This document shows positions 41,268-49,870 of a stretch of 64,000 bases of DNA, in pieces (position 1 is the stretch's first letter; every line of letters starts with the position of its first letter). Below the pieces are notes generated by a model, which was not told the DNA's origin, did not search any database, and saw nothing but the letters and a program-made list of their open reading frames with translations. The position numbers and the translations under genes are program-made. This DNA comes from Ruminococcus flavefaciens ND2009 (GTDB lineage Bacteria > Bacillota > Clostridia > Oscillospirales > Ruminococcaceae), in contig NZ_KK211349.1 in the NCBI RefSeq assembly GCF_000621785.1, positions 199,178-263,177 of the forward strand, in the 5' to 3' direction.

Positions 41268-41843
41268 ATGGAAAAAAATGAGAATATCTCAGAGGAGCTG
41301 GAAGAGCAGGAAGAGCTCGGAGGCGATACCGCAGAGGCTCCCGAGGAAGAAAATACAGAAGAGCTTGAAGAAGCCGACGCTGCCAGCGAGTACAACGATT
41401 CCGCCGCACAGTTCGCGGATATGGAGGACGCACTGGCAGAGGCTAACGACAAGTACCTGAGGCTCTTTGCTGAGTACGACAACTACCGCAAGAGAACAGC
41501 CAAGGAAAAGACAGAGACCTATCAGAACGCTTCCGTAAAATGCGTGGAGAAGCTCCTCCCCGTACTGGACAGCTTCGAGAGATCTCTTGAGGCAGAGTGT
41601 ACCGACGAGAACTTCAAGAATGGCATGAGCATGATATACAACCAGCTCACAGCCTTCCTGACACAGATGAACGTGACAGAAATAGAGGCTCTCGGCGCGG
41701 AATTCGACCCCAATGTACACAACGCTATCCAGCAGCAGGACGGCACCGACTATGCAAGCAATCATGTCTGTGCAGTCTTCCAGAAGGGCTATATGCTCGG
41801 CGACAAGCTGGTACGCCCCGCTATGGTGGCAGTGGCAGTGTAG
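41268..41843 (+). CDS. grpE: Nucleotide exchange factor GrpE
   Basis: A 191-residue co-chaperone that releases ADP from DnaK. An acidic, unstructured N-terminus (1-50) precedes the long coiled-coil (LAEANDKYLRLFAEYDNYRKRTAKEK) and the beta-domain with the family signature AEFDPNVHNAI...GYMLGDKLVRPAMVAVA. AAAGGAG lies upstream of the ATG, 16 bp after hrcA. Confidence 0.97.
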   Translation: MEKNENISEELEEQEELGGDTAEAPEEENTEELEEADAASEYNDSAAQFADMEDALAEANDKYLRLFAEYDNYRKRTAKEKTETYQNASVKCVEKLLPVLDSFERSLEAECTDENFKNGMSMIYNQLTAFLTQMNVTEIEALGAEFDPNVHNAIQQQDGTDYASNHVCAVFQKGYMLGDKLVRPAMVAVAV

Positions 41844-41856
41844 CGCGGAGCTCTAA

Positions 41857-41984
41857 ATAATTCATAATTATTTGAATTTACGCATTATGCATTGCAGCCA
41901 ATTGGATTCCGGCTGCAAGTAAAAAATACTTTTTATAAGTGATAAAAATAAGCCGATCACACCCATAATTCAATTATGAATTAT
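41857..41984. repeat. Inverted-repeat element between grpE and dnaK
   Basis: ATAATTCATAATT (41857-41869) and AATTATGAATTAT (41972-41984) are perfect 13-bp inverted repeats bounding about 100 bp. Inside is a hairpin GCAGCC/GGCTGC (41894-41916). Neither arm is the MITE terminal repeat, although both are AT-rich and share TCATAATT. The element interrupts an otherwise compact operon. Confidence 0.6.
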
Positions 41985-42010
41985 GCATTATAAATTAGGA
42001 GGAATTTATT

Positions 42011-43873
42011 ATGAGTAAAATTATTGGTATCGATCTTGGTACAACTAACTCTTGCGTAGCAGTTATGGAGGGCGGTAACGCTGTAGTTATCCCCAACAGC
42101 GAAGGCGCAAGAACAACTCCTTCCGTTGTCGCTTTCACAAACAACGGCGAGCGTCTCGTAGGCCAGGTGGCTAAGAGACAGGCTATCACAAACCACGACA
42201 GAACAGTTTCTTCTATCAAGAGACACATGGGTTCTGATTATAAAGTAAGCATCGACGGCAAGAACTACACTCCTCAGGAGATCTCAGCTATGATCCTTCA
42301 GAAGCTGAAGGCTGATGCAGAGGCTTACCTGGGCGAGCCCGTAACAGAGGCTGTTATCACAGTTCCTGCTTACTTCACAGACTCACAGAGACAGGCTACT
42401 AAGGACGCAGGTCAGATCGCAGGTCTTACCGTTAAGCGTATCATCAACGAGCCTACAGCCGCAGCTCTCTCCTACGGTATCGACAAGGAAGAGGAGCAGA
42501 CCGTTATGGTTTACGACCTGGGCGGCGGTACATTCGATGTTTCCATCATCGAAATGGGCGAGGACGTTCAGCAGGTACTTGCTACAGCAGGTAACAACCG
42601 TCTCGGCGGCGACGACTTCGACCAGCGTATCATCAACTGGATCGTTGAGGAATTCAAGAAGACTGAGGGCATCGACCTTTCACAGGACAAGATGGCTGCA
42701 CAGAGACTCAAGGACGCAGCTGAAAAGTCCAAGATCGAGCTTTCTTCCACAACAACTTCAAACATCAATATCCCCTTCATCACTGTTGATGCAACAGGCA
42801 CTCCAAAGCACCTTGACCTTACTCTTACACAGGCTAAGTTCAACGAGCTCACAGCTGACCTGGTAGAGGCTACTATGGGACCTGTAAGACAGGCTCTCAG
42901 CGACAGCGGTCTCAACATCTCAGAGATCAACAAGGTCCTCATGGTGGGCGGTTCTTCAAGAATACCCGCTGTTCAGGAAGCTGTAAAGAAGCTTATCGGC
43001 AAGGAGCCCTTCAAGGGCATCAACCCTGATGAGTGCGTAGCTCTCGGTGCTGCATATCAGGGCGGCGTTCTCGGCGGCGACGTCAAGAACGGACTCCTCC
43101 TCCTCGATGTAACGCCCCTTTCACTGGGTATCGAGACAGCAGGCGGCGTATGCACAAGAATGATCGAGAGAAATACAACTATCCCTACAAAGAAGTCACA
43201 GGTATTCTCAACCTACGCAGACAATCAGCCTGCTGTTGACATCAACGTACTTCAGGGTGAGCGTGAGTTCGCACGCGACAACAAGCAGCTGGGTACATTC
43301 CGTCTCGACGGTATCGCTCCCGCTCCCAGAGGAATCCCCCAGATCGAAGTAACATTCGATATCGACCAGAACGGTATCGTTCACGTATCCGCTAAGGACC
43401 TGGGCACAGGCAAGGAGCAGAACATCTCTATCACAGCTTCCACAAATATGTCCAAGGAGGACATCGACAAGGCTGTAAAGGAAGCCGAGCAGTATGCTGC
43501 TGAGGATAAGAAGCGCCGTGAGGCAGTTGACAACAAGAACGAGGCTGAGAACCTGGTATTCCAGTGCGAGAAGGCTCTCACAGACTTCGGCGACAAGGTA
43601 TCAGCTGACGAGAAGTCAAACATCGAGACTAAGTGCTCAGCCCTCAAGTCTGCGATCGCTGCTGACAACGCTGACGAGATCAAGAACCTGAAGGAAGACC
43701 TCCAGAAGGCATTCTATGACCTCTCCGCAAAGATCTACCAGCAGGCAGCTCCCAACGGCGGTGCTCAGGGCATTGATCCTTCACAGTTCGCTAACATGGG
43801 CGGTGCTGCTGATGCAGGTGCTCAGGGCGGCAACGACGACGGAGTAGTTGACGCAGACTTCACAGAAGTTTGA
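42011..43873 (+). CDS. dnaK: Molecular chaperone DnaK (Hsp70)
   Basis: A 620-residue chaperone ATPase. Signatures include [19 protein letters not shown] at the start, [13 protein letters not shown] and [14 protein letters not shown]. The substrate-binding domain begins near [12 protein letters not shown], and the C-terminus is Gly/Asp-rich with no EEVD. Codon use is strongly biased, as expected for a highly expressed gene. TTAGGAGGA lies upstream of the ATG. It works with the flanking grpE and dnaJ under HrcA control. Confidence 0.99.
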   Translation: MSKIIGIDLGTTNSCVAVMEGGNAVVIPNSEGARTTPSVVAFTNNGERLVGQVAKRQAITNHDRTVSSIKRHMGSDYKVSIDGKNYTPQEISAMILQKLKADAEAYLGEPVTEAVITVPAYFTDSQRQATKDAGQIAGLTVKRIINEPTAAALSYGIDKEEEQTVMVYDLGGGTFDVSIIEMGEDVQQVLATAGNNRLGGDDFDQRIINWIVEEFKKTEGIDLSQDKMAAQRLKDAAEKSKIELSSTTTSNINIPFITVDATGTPKHLDLTLTQAKFNELTADLVEATMGPVRQALSDSGLNISEINKVLMVGGSSRIPAVQEAVKKLIGKEPFKGINPDECVALGAAYQGGVLGGDVKNGLLLLDVTPLSLGIETAGGVCTRMIERNTTIPTKKSQVFSTYADNQPAVDINVLQGEREFARDNKQLGTFRLDGIAPAPRGIPQIEVTFDIDQNGIVHVSAKDLGTGKEQNISITASTNMSKEDIDKAVKEAEQYAAEDKKRREAVDNKNEAENLVFQCEKALTDFGDKVSADEKSNIETKCSALKSAIAADNADEIKNLKEDLQKAFYDLSAKIYQQAAPNGGAQGIDPSQFANMGGAADAGAQGGNDDGVVDADFTEV

Positions 43874-43875
43874 TC

Positions 43876-44034
43876 ATGGAACACAATAAATGGCTGAAAA
43901 AGCTCGTTATAATAATCATTCTGTGTGCCATAGCCTTTATAGGTCTGAAGCTGTTCAATGAATTTGCTAAAGACGACCTGGGCGATTATGACGGCGGCAG
44001 AGGAGAGTATGTAGACGAGATAGAAAACGGCTGA
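43876..44034 (+). CDS. Small single-pass membrane protein between dnaK and dnaJ
   Basis: A 52-residue frame starting 2 bp after the dnaK stop. A basic head MEHNKWLKK is followed by a membrane segment LVIIIILCAIAFIGLKLF (10-27) and an acidic tail (GDYDGGRGEYVDEIENG). The positive-inside head and clean amphipathic layout look like a real small protein. No strong ribosome-binding site is present, so translation would be coupled to dnaK. Not recognised; it would be heat-induced with the operon if real. Confidence 0.55.
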   Translation: MEHNKWLKKLVIIIILCAIAFIGLKLFNEFAKDDLGDYDGGRGEYVDEIENG

Positions 44035-44036
44035 TT

Positions 44037-44216
44037 TTTAGGGCGGAATTCCTTCCGCCCTAAAGGTGTATTTACAGGCGCGGCAAAATATTACCGTTAT
44101 GATAGTATTATGACGCGAAAAGGCAGCGGAGGCTCTCCGCCCGCCCTAAAGGTGTATATAAGAATATGCCGTGAAAAGGCAGCGGAGGTTCTCCGCCCGC
44201 CCTAAGATGTATATAT
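44037..44216. repeat. Hairpin and tandem direct repeats between dnaK and dnaJ
   Basis: TTTAGGGCGGAA/TTCCGCCCTAAA (44037-44064) is a perfect 12-bp stem without a T-run. It is followed by a unit containing GAAAAGGCAGCGGAGG and CTCCGCCCGCCCTAA that occurs twice (44117-44160 and 44173-44216), about 56 bp apart. CCGCCCTAAAGGTGTAT occurs at 44057 and again in the first unit. No coding frame. Confidence 0.65.
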
Positions 44217-44240
44217 AAACGAATTAGATCCGTATTCCTG

Positions 44241-44330
44241 TTTGTAGGGGCTGGCGTCCCCGACAGCCCATGTTATATGGATCAGTAATGATTCCGGAAC
44301 GGGACGTCGAGGACGCCGTCCCCTACAAAA
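44241..44330. repeat. Palindromic element carrying the MITE end module
   Basis: TTTGTAGGGGCTGGCGTCC on the left pairs with GGACGCCGTCCCCTACAAA on the right over about 30 bp. The right arm is the inverse of the module just inside the 300-bp element (GTAGGGGACGGCGTCCTCG). It sits in the dnaJ leader and lies within a false 5' extension of the dnaJ reading frame. Confidence 0.75.
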
Positions 44331-44368
44331 ACTTTCCGCCGGACAGCGGAAGAACGGAGAAAAGATAT

Positions 44369-45517
44369 ATGGCAGAAAAAAGAGATTATTACGAGGTCCT
44401 CGGTCTCCAGAAGGGGGCTTCCGAGGACGAGATAAAAAAAGCCTTTCGTAAAAAGGCAAGAGAGAACCACCCCGACCTCCACCCCGATGATCCCTCTTAT
44501 GTTGAGAAGTTCCAGGAGATAAACGAGGCTCATGAGGTGCTTTCAGACCCCGAAAAGCGTGCAAGATACGACCAGTTCGGCCACGCAGGCGTTGACCCCA
44601 GCTACGGCGGCGGCGCTGAAGGCATGGGCGGCTTCGGCGGCTTTGCCGATATGGACGATATTCTCGGCAGCATCTTCGGCGGCTTCGGCTTCGGCGGCGG
44701 CTCAAAGCGTTCAAATGCCAACGCTCCCAGAAGAGGCTCGGACATTCAGGAGACCGTCACCATCAACTTCATGGACGCCTGCAGAGGCAAGAAGTACGAC
44801 CTGAGAGTCAATCGTATGTGCGTCTGCGACTCCTGTAAGGGCTCGGGCGCAGAGGCAGGCTCAACACCCGATATCTGTCCCGACTGTCAGGGCAGAGGCT
44901 CGGTAAAGACCACACAGCGCACTCCCTTCGGCGCTATATCATCATCAAAGCCATGTCCTCACTGCGGAGGCAAGGGTAAGATAATCAAGAACCCTTGCTC
45001 AAAGTGCCGCGGCGTTGGCAGAGTGAGAGTGCAGAAGACCGTTTCCATCGACATTCCCGCAGGTATTGACGACGGACAGACACTGCGTATCGGCGGTCAG
45101 GGCGACTGCGGTATCAACGGCGGTCCCAACGGCGACCTTCTCGTGGGTATCAACGTAAAGTCCCACCCCATTTTCAAGCGCGAGGGCTACGACATACACT
45201 GTGATATACCCGTTACTTATATGGAAGCCGTCCTCGGCGCGGAGATAACCGTACCCACCATTGACGGCGATGTGAAGTACACAATCGGCGAAGGCACCCA
45301 GACAGGCACTATCTTCCGCCTCAAGGGCAAGGGAGTACAGAGGCTCCACCGCACAGACCGCGGAAACCAGTATGTAAAGATATACGTTGAGGTGCCCAAG
45401 AACCTTTCCAAGAAGCAGAAGGACCTGCTGAAGCAGTTCGAGGCTTCGCTCACGGAAAAGAACTACGCAAAGCGCCAGAGCTTCTTTGAGAAGCTCCGCT
45501 CAAAGCTGGATCTTTGA
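44369..45517 (+). CDS. dnaJ: Molecular chaperone DnaJ (Hsp40)
   Basis: A 382-residue co-chaperone. J domain (1-70) with the HPD motif (RENHPDLHPDD), Gly/Phe-rich region, four zinc-binding CxxCxGxG repeats (CDSCKGSG, CPDCQGRG, CPHCGGKG, CSKCRGVG) and the C-terminal substrate domains. The ATG at 44369 with GGAGAAAAG upstream is the true start; an in-frame extension to 44270 runs through a repeat. Last chaperone gene of the HrcA-controlled operon, followed by a terminator. Confidence 0.98.
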   Translation: MAEKRDYYEVLGLQKGASEDEIKKAFRKKARENHPDLHPDDPSYVEKFQEINEAHEVLSDPEKRARYDQFGHAGVDPSYGGGAEGMGGFGGFADMDDILGSIFGGFGFGGGSKRSNANAPRRGSDIQETVTINFMDACRGKKYDLRVNRMCVCDSCKGSGAEAGSTPDICPDCQGRGSVKTTQRTPFGAISSSKPCPHCGGKGKIIKNPCSKCRGVGRVRVQKTVSIDIPAGIDDGQTLRIGGQGDCGINGGPNGDLLVGINVKSHPIFKREGYDIHCDIPVTYMEAVLGAEITVPTIDGDVKYTIGEGTQTGTIFRLKGKGVQRLHRTDRGNQYVKIYVEVPKNLSKKQKDLLKQFEASLTEKNYAKRQSFFEKLRSKLDL

Positions 45518-45525
45518 TAAATAAC

Positions 45526-45560
45526 ACAGACCTGCTGCATATAGTTGCAGGTCTGTTTTT
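45526..45560 (+). terminator. Rho-independent terminator of the heat-shock operon
   Basis: ACAGACCTGC/GCAGGTCTGT stem followed by TTTTT. Confidence 0.92.
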
Positions 45561-45581
45561 ATACCGAAAGGAGGCAGGACT

Positions 45582-45986
45582 ATGTATGAACAGGATTATA
45601 TAATGCGCCAGATAAAGGAAATAACCGCAGTTATGGCAAAGGTGCTGCTGGACGCAAAGGTGGATCAGTCCTTTGCTATGCTTCAGGAAGTGAACAACCA
45701 GAAGGCATACACCCTCATAGAAAAGCTGAGAAACGGCGAGATCAAGGAAGCTGTTGAGGAAGTGGACAGGCTTACGGACGATAATACCAAGGAAAATCTG
45801 ATGATAGGTCTTGCCTTTTACGATGAGCTCAGCGACACCAGTGACGCAGCTCTTATCGCCGCAGGCTACAGCTGGGTCAAGGCAAGGGAAGCCTTTGAGA
45901 GATTTGCCGAGAAGTACGGTATGCAGCAGATGACGAACCTCTACTTCGGCGACGGAAACGACGGCGGCGACGATGACGACGAATAA
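45582..45986 (+). CDS. Small alpha-helical protein (DUF6483-like)
   Basis: A 134-residue cytoplasmic protein beginning MYEQDYIMRQIKEITAVMAKVLL, a start I associate with the uncharacterised DUF6483 family in Firmicutes. The rest is predicted helical and TPR-like (AALIAAGYSWVKAREAFERFAEKYG), with a poly-acidic tail GDDDDE. AAAGGAGG lies upstream of the ATG. It begins just after the heat-shock terminator; no separate promoter is clear. Function unknown. Confidence 0.8.
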   Translation: MYEQDYIMRQIKEITAVMAKVLLDAKVDQSFAMLQEVNNQKAYTLIEKLRNGEIKEAVEEVDRLTDDNTKENLMIGLAFYDELSDTSDAALIAAGYSWVKAREAFERFAEKYGMQQMTNLYFGDGNDGGDDDDE

Positions 45987-45994
45987 GTATAAAA

Positions 45995-46037
45995 CCTCCC
46001 TTTGCGGGCATAATAGCTGCAAAGGGAGGTGTTTTTT
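45995..46037 (+). terminator. Terminator whose 3' arm is the next gene's ribosome-binding site
   Basis: CCTCCCTTTGC (45995-46005) pairs perfectly with GCAAAGGGAGG (46019-46029), followed by TGTTTTTT, with ATG of the next gene at 46038. The GGGAGG Shine-Dalgarno is inside the stem, so the hairpin can both stop transcription and hide the site. Confidence 0.8.
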
Positions 46038-46472
46038 ATGATAGAACAGGACACGATAAGACTTCTCAGGGAGTGCGATGCAGGCGTAAAGATGGGCATA
46101 TCCTCCATAGGCGATGTGCTGGGATATGTAAGCAGTCCCGGGCTTAAAAAGCTGCTTCAGGACAGCTCTGAGGAGCATGACAGGCTGAAGGCTGACCTAC
46201 AGGGACTTCTCGGGGAGTATAATGACGAGGGCAAGGAGCCTGCTGCAATTGCAAAGGGTATGTCATGGCTCAAATCCAATGTTAAGCTCACCGTTGACGG
46301 CTCCGACAGCACCGTTGCCGACCTTATGGTGGACGGCTGCAACATGGGAGTAAAGTCCCTGAGCCGTTATCTCAATGAGTACAAGGCAGCCGATGAGCGC
46401 TCCAAGGACATGGCAAAGCGTATAATCAGCGCCGAGGAGCGGCTTTCCGCAGAAATGCGCCCATTCCTGTAA
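46038..46472 (+). CDS. Ferritin-like helical protein of unknown function
   Basis: A 144-residue protein predicted to be four helices, starting MIEQDTIRLLRECDAGVKMGISSIGDVL and containing KGMSWLKSNVKLTVDGSDSTVADLMVDGCNMGVKSL. This pattern is common in Clostridia as an unnamed ferritin-like or DUF2383-like protein; no metal ligand set is certain. The ATG at 46038 with GGGAGG upstream is chosen over an in-frame codon at 46029. Its ribosome-binding site lies inside the preceding terminator hairpin. Confidence 0.8.
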   Translation: MIEQDTIRLLRECDAGVKMGISSIGDVLGYVSSPGLKKLLQDSSEEHDRLKADLQGLLGEYNDEGKEPAAIAKGMSWLKSNVKLTVDGSDSTVADLMVDGCNMGVKSLSRYLNEYKAADERSKDMAKRIISAEERLSAEMRPFL

Positions 46473-46503
46473 GAATAAATCATAATTCAGCGCGTATGCG
46501 CTA

Positions 46504-46607
46504 AGTTGATAGTTGAAAGTTGAGAGTTGAGAGTTAATGTGTTCGCTTCGCTCACAATATTTAAATATTGTCGCCGCAGGCGACTCCACAACTTTCAACT
46601 ATCAACT
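46504..46607. repeat. Inverted-repeat element, family B copy 2
   Basis: Perfect 18-bp inverted repeats, AGTTGATAGTTGAAAGTT (46504-46521) and AACTTTCAACTATCAACT (46590-46607), extended by GAGAGTT/AACTCTAAACTC words. Inside are small hairpins such as AATATT around AATATTTAAATATT and GTCGCC/GGCGAC. A near-MITE end (TAAATCATAATTCA, 46476-46489) lies just upstream. Similar elements are at 174-270 and 57077-57195. Confidence 0.75.
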
Positions 46608-46640
46608 CTAAACTCTAAACTCAAATCATATAAAAAATAA

Positions 46641-46672
46641 TGCCCCGAAGCAATTTGAAACGCTTCGGGGCA
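46641..46672 (-). terminator. Rho-independent terminator (CCCCGAAG family)
   Basis: TGCCCCGAAGC/GCTTCGGGGCA stem; on the minus strand followed by TTATTTTTTAT, ending the zinc-ribbon/DUF805 gene. Confidence 0.88.
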
Positions 46673-46720
46673 TAACTTATATACGTGTTTCCGCCCTTTC
46701 CTCAGGGCTGAGCTTTCGGC

Positions 46721-47743
46721 TTAAAATCTCATTTTGGGCATTGCAGGGTATCCCCACTTGTTGGCACCCTCGCTGGGACGGCACAGGAAAATGAGCATTA
46801 TTATCGCATATGCCAACAGGAACAGGAATGTTGCACAGAATACTGCGCCAACAGCGTCTAAACTGCCAGAAGCGCCTGATGCGATCATAAATCCGCCGCC
46901 TCCTATGGCGATAAGGGCGCTACCTAATACCCACCAGCCTGATTTGCCGATGTCATGGAGCCTTCTTACCTGTGCAGAAAGATTTGGCAGGAAGAACACA
47001 GCTGTCTCAGCAAAGCTGATGATCCTTGTTATCCATATTCCATCTGTGCCCATTGCCATATTAATGATAGATGTAAGCGTACTTACGCATATTCCCACGA
47101 TGAAGACGAACAGGTAGCCGAACCAGTATTCGCTTCGTGTGGAGCGTCCTCTGAAGTTCACATAATTTTTGAAAAAGAGCTTGATAGCCTCGCCGAAGCC
47201 TACATATCTGGGACTTCCGTCCGACTGATTGTAGAATGAGGGATCAAGTCCGTAGATAGGAGCACCGTAAGGCTGGCCGTAGCCGCCCTGCTGTCCGTAG
47301 CCATTGGGCTGACCGTAGCCGCCCTGCTGTCCGTAGTTATTGGGCTGACCGTAGCCGCCCTGCTGTCCGTAGTTGTTGGGCTGACCATAACTGCCCTGCT
47401 GTCCGTAGTTGTTGGGCTGACCGTAGCCGCCCTGCTGTCCGTAGTTGTTGGACTGACCGTAGCCGCCCTGCTGTCCGTAGTTGTTGGGCTGACCGTAGCC
47501 GCCCTGCTGTCCATAGTTGTTGGGCTGACCGTAACCGCCCTGCTGTCCGTAATTGTCAGGCTGACCGCCGCCAGCAGGCTGGCTGCCTGCGGCAGGCTGC
47601 TCAGATGCTGTTGTGTCAACAGGTGCCTTTGAAGCCGCAAAGAGATCGTCCATTGCCCCCGACGCATCCTCCAGCATAGCTCCGCAGTTTTCGCAGTATC
47701 TGTCGCCTAACTTGTTTTCATAGTTACAGTATTTGCATTTCAT
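46721..47743 (-). CDS. Zinc-ribbon, Gly/Tyr/Gln-repeat and DUF805 membrane protein
   Basis: A 340-residue protein. The N-terminal zinc ribbon CKYC...CENC (3-20) is followed by about nine 12-residue repeats of the [12 protein letters not shown] type, then a DUF805 domain (about 185-340) with four membrane segments and the family features [16 protein letters not shown] and [12 protein letters not shown]. The repeat period is 36 bp. It resembles the 2983-4677 protein in pairing a zinc ribbon with aromatic Gly/Gln/Pro repeats. DUF805 function is unknown. Consensus-like promoter at 47775-47803. Confidence 0.9.
   Translation of the reverse strand: MKCKYCNYENKLGDRYCENCGAMLEDASGAMDDLFAASKAPVDTTASEQPAAGSQPAGGGQPDNYGQQGGYGQPNNYGQQGGYGQPNNYGQQGGYGQSNNYGQQGGYGQPNNYGQQGSYGQPNNYGQQGGYGQPNNYGQQGGYGQPNGYGQQGGYGQPYGAPIYGLDPSFYNQSDGSPRYVGFGEAIKLFFKNYVNFRGRSTRSEYWFGYLFVFIVGICVSTLTSIINMAMGTDGIWITRIISFAETAVFFLPNLSAQVRRLHDIGKSGWWVLGSALIAIGGGGFMIASGASGSLDAVGAVFCATFLFLLAYAIIMLIFLCRPSEGANKWGYPAMPKMRF
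47280..47570 (-). repeat. In-frame 36-bp tandem repeats ([12 protein letters not shown])
   Basis: About eight copies of a 36-bp unit lie within the DUF805 gene (approximate bounds). Several units are identical or differ at one or two bases, suggesting recent copy-number change. Confidence 0.85.
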
Positions 47744-47774
47744 GGTAAAAAACCCCCTTATTCATGATGATAAT

Positions 47775-47803
47775 ATTCTATCAGAAAAAATGCTGTTTGT
47801 CAA
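47775..47803 (-). promoter_or_regulatory. Promoter of the zinc-ribbon/DUF805 gene
   Basis: On the minus strand TTGACA (47798-47803), 17-bp spacer, TAGAAT (47775-47780). Confidence 0.75.
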
Positions 47804-47815
47804 TATATATACAAA

Positions 47816-47841
47816 CAAAAAAGCTCCCTGTCGGGGAGCTT
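47816..47841 (-). terminator. Rho-independent terminator of the ylxM-ffh-rpsP-khpA operon
   Basis: On the minus strand AAGCTCCC pairs with GGGAGCTT, followed by TTTTG. Confidence 0.85.
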
Positions 47842-47845
47842 CTGC

Positions 47846-48079
47846 TTATTCGATCGTAACAGAGACCTTCTGGTCCTTCTTTGCTGCACCTGCGCGCATG
47901 ATAGTACGGAGGGCCTTTGCGATCCTGCCCTGCTTACCGATAACTCTGCCCATATCGTCGGGAGCAACGTTAAGGTGGAATACGATAACGCCCTCTTCGT
48001 CGGGCTCGTCCTCGGTGATATTTATAGCGGACTTATCTTCTACGAGGCCTGCTGCGATAGCATAAAGTAAATCTTTCAT
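47846..48079 (-). CDS. khpA: KH-domain RNA-binding protein KhpA
   Basis: A 77-residue protein (also called YlqC) with a single KH domain; the GxxG loop is IGKQGRIAKALRTIM. It partners with KhpB in Firmicutes and binds RNA, affecting cell-envelope growth. It follows rpsP at 73 bp, the usual order. The normal next genes rimM, trmD and rplS are absent here. Confidence 0.94.
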   Translation of the reverse strand: MKDLLYAIAAGLVEDKSAINITEDEPDEEGVIVFHLNVAPDDMGRVIGKQGRIAKALRTIMRAGAAKKDQKVSVTIE

Positions 48080-48152
48080 TAGTATAACCTCCGATAAGCT
48101 TGCGGACAGAGGCAGAGACCATTACGCCTCTCCTCCTCCATTAAGCTTCAGC

Positions 48153-48395
48153 TCAAAGAACTCCCTCTTTCTTGAGGATAGCCTTTACTGTGTCAGTAGG
48201 CTGTGCGCCCTTAGCGATCCAGTCCTTAGCCTTATCTGCGTCGATCTTGACAACAGAGGGCTCCTTAGTAGGATCATAGTAACCGATCTCCTCAACGAAA
48301 CGACCGTCTCTGGGGTATCTTGAATCAGCTACGACTACACGATAGAAAGGAGCCTTCTTAGCGCCCATTCTTCTCAGTCTGATCTTTACTGCCAT
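48153..48395 (-). CDS. rpsP: 30S ribosomal protein S16
   Basis: An 80-residue ribosomal protein with the family start [26 protein letters not shown] and [12 protein letters not shown]. Length is normal. It lies between ffh and khpA in a conserved translation/secretion cluster. Confidence 0.98.
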   Translation of the reverse strand: MAVKIRLRRMGAKKAPFYRVVVADSRYPRDGRFVEEIGYYDPTKEPSVVKIDADKAKDWIAKGAQPTDTVKAILKKEGVL

Positions 48396-48470
48396 TTGAA
48401 TTCACCTCCGTGTAAAAAGTATATATTCCATGCGGCGGGAGACGTCGCATTGAAAGCTGTGTCAGTCTTT

Positions 48471-49853
48471 TCAGAAGGGCAGGTTTCCGCCGCCCTTGCC
48501 TGTGTACTTGTCGAAGTTCATGCCTGCAAGGTTCTTTCTTGCCTTACGCAGGCTCATCTTTCCGGACTTGCCTGTGAACTTCTTCATCATGGTCTGCATC
48601 TGGTCGAACTGCTTGAGGAGGCGGTTAACGTCCTCGACCTTTGTGCCCGAACCGTTTGCGATACGCTTCTTGCGTGAAGGATTGATGATAGAGGGCTTGG
48701 CTCTTTCAGCCTTGGTCATAGAGGTTATCATAGCCTCTATCCTGCCCAGCTGGCTCTCGTCTATATCGGCGTCCTTTATCTTGTCGCCCACGCCGGGGAG
48801 CATACCGAGTATCGACTTCATTGAGCCCATGCGCTTGATCTGCTTCATCTGGTCCAGGAGGTCGTCCATATCGAACTTGTTCTCCTTGAACTTCTTGGTG
48901 AGCTTTTCAGCGTCCTTCTGGGACATGACGTTCTCGGCTTTTTCTATGAGTGTGAGCACATCGCCCATACCGAGGATACGGGAAGCCATTCTCTCGGGGT
49001 GGAACTGCTCGAAATCGTCCAGCTTTTCGCCCATACCAACGAACTTGATGGGCTTACCTGTTACGGAGAGTACGGACAGAGCCGCACCGCCTCTGGTATC
49101 GGAGTCAAGCTTTGACATAAGAACGCCTGTGATACCAACGGCATCGTCGAATGCCTTGGCGACATTTACTGCGTCCTGACCTGTCATAGCGTCAACTACC
49201 AGCATTATCTCGTCAGGGTTTGTCTCCTTCTTGATATTGACCAGCTCGTCCATGAGAGCCTCGTCGATGTGGAGACGTCCTGCGGTATCTATGATGAGTA
49301 TGTCGTGACCGTAGTCCTTGGCGTAGGCAAGAGCCTTCTTGGCGATGACAACGGGGTCTGTCTGACCCATCTCAAACACCTTTACGTCAGCCTTTCCGCC
49401 CACGACCTGTAACTGGTTGATAGCGGCAGGACGGTAGATGTCACAGGCAGCCAGCAGGGGACGGTGTCCCTCCTTCTTGAGGAGCTTAGCCAGCTTTGCA
49501 GCGTGGGTGGTCTTACCTGAACCCTGAAGTCCGCACATCATGATGACCGTAGGCGGCTTTGAAGCCATATTTATACGGGCGTTGCTGTTACCCATAAGGG
49601 AGACCAGCTCTTCGTTAACTATCTTTATTACCTGCTGAGCGGGAGTCAGGCTTGCCAGCACTTCCTCGCCCACAGCTCTTTCTGTTACGCTCTTTACAAA
49701 GTCCTTTACGACCTTGTAGCTTACGTCGGCTTCAAGCAGCGCAAGTCTTACCTCACGCATAGCCTCCTTTACGTCGGACTCAGTGAGCTTACCTCTTGAT
49801 TTGAGCTTTTTGAAGACGTTATTGAGTTTTTCGGAAAGTCCCTCGAATGCCAT
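48471..49853 (-). CDS. ffh: Signal recognition particle protein Ffh
   Basis: A 460-residue GTPase that targets nascent membrane and secreted proteins. N domain, then G domain with GLQGSGKTTHAAKLA (P loop), DTAGRLHID and TKLD-type (SKLDSDTRGG) motifs, followed by the Met-rich M domain with QMQTMMKKFTGKSGKM that binds SRP RNA. Full length, intact motifs. Follows ylxM by 17 bp. Confidence 0.98.
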   Translation of the reverse strand: MAFEGLSEKLNNVFKKLKSRGKLTESDVKEAMREVRLALLEADVSYKVVKDFVKSVTERAVGEEVLASLTPAQQVIKIVNEELVSLMGNSNARINMASKPPTVIMMCGLQGSGKTTHAAKLAKLLKKEGHRPLLAACDIYRPAAINQLQVVGGKADVKVFEMGQTDPVVIAKKALAYAKDYGHDILIIDTAGRLHIDEALMDELVNIKKETNPDEIMLVVDAMTGQDAVNVAKAFDDAVGITGVLMSKLDSDTRGGAALSVLSVTGKPIKFVGMGEKLDDFEQFHPERMASRILGMGDVLTLIEKAENVMSQKDAEKLTKKFKENKFDMDDLLDQMKQIKRMGSMKSILGMLPGVGDKIKDADIDESQLGRIEAMITSMTKAERAKPSIINPSRKKRIANGSGTKVEDVNRLLKQFDQMQTMMKKFTGKSGKMSLRKARKNLAGMNFDKYTGKGGGNLPF

Positions 49854-49870
49854 GCCGAACCTCCTTTATA

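Noticed and set aside
44270..44368. N-terminal extension of dnaJ
   Set aside because: It lies within a palindromic repeat and lacks family similarity; ATG 44369 with GGAGAAAAG starts a standard J domain.
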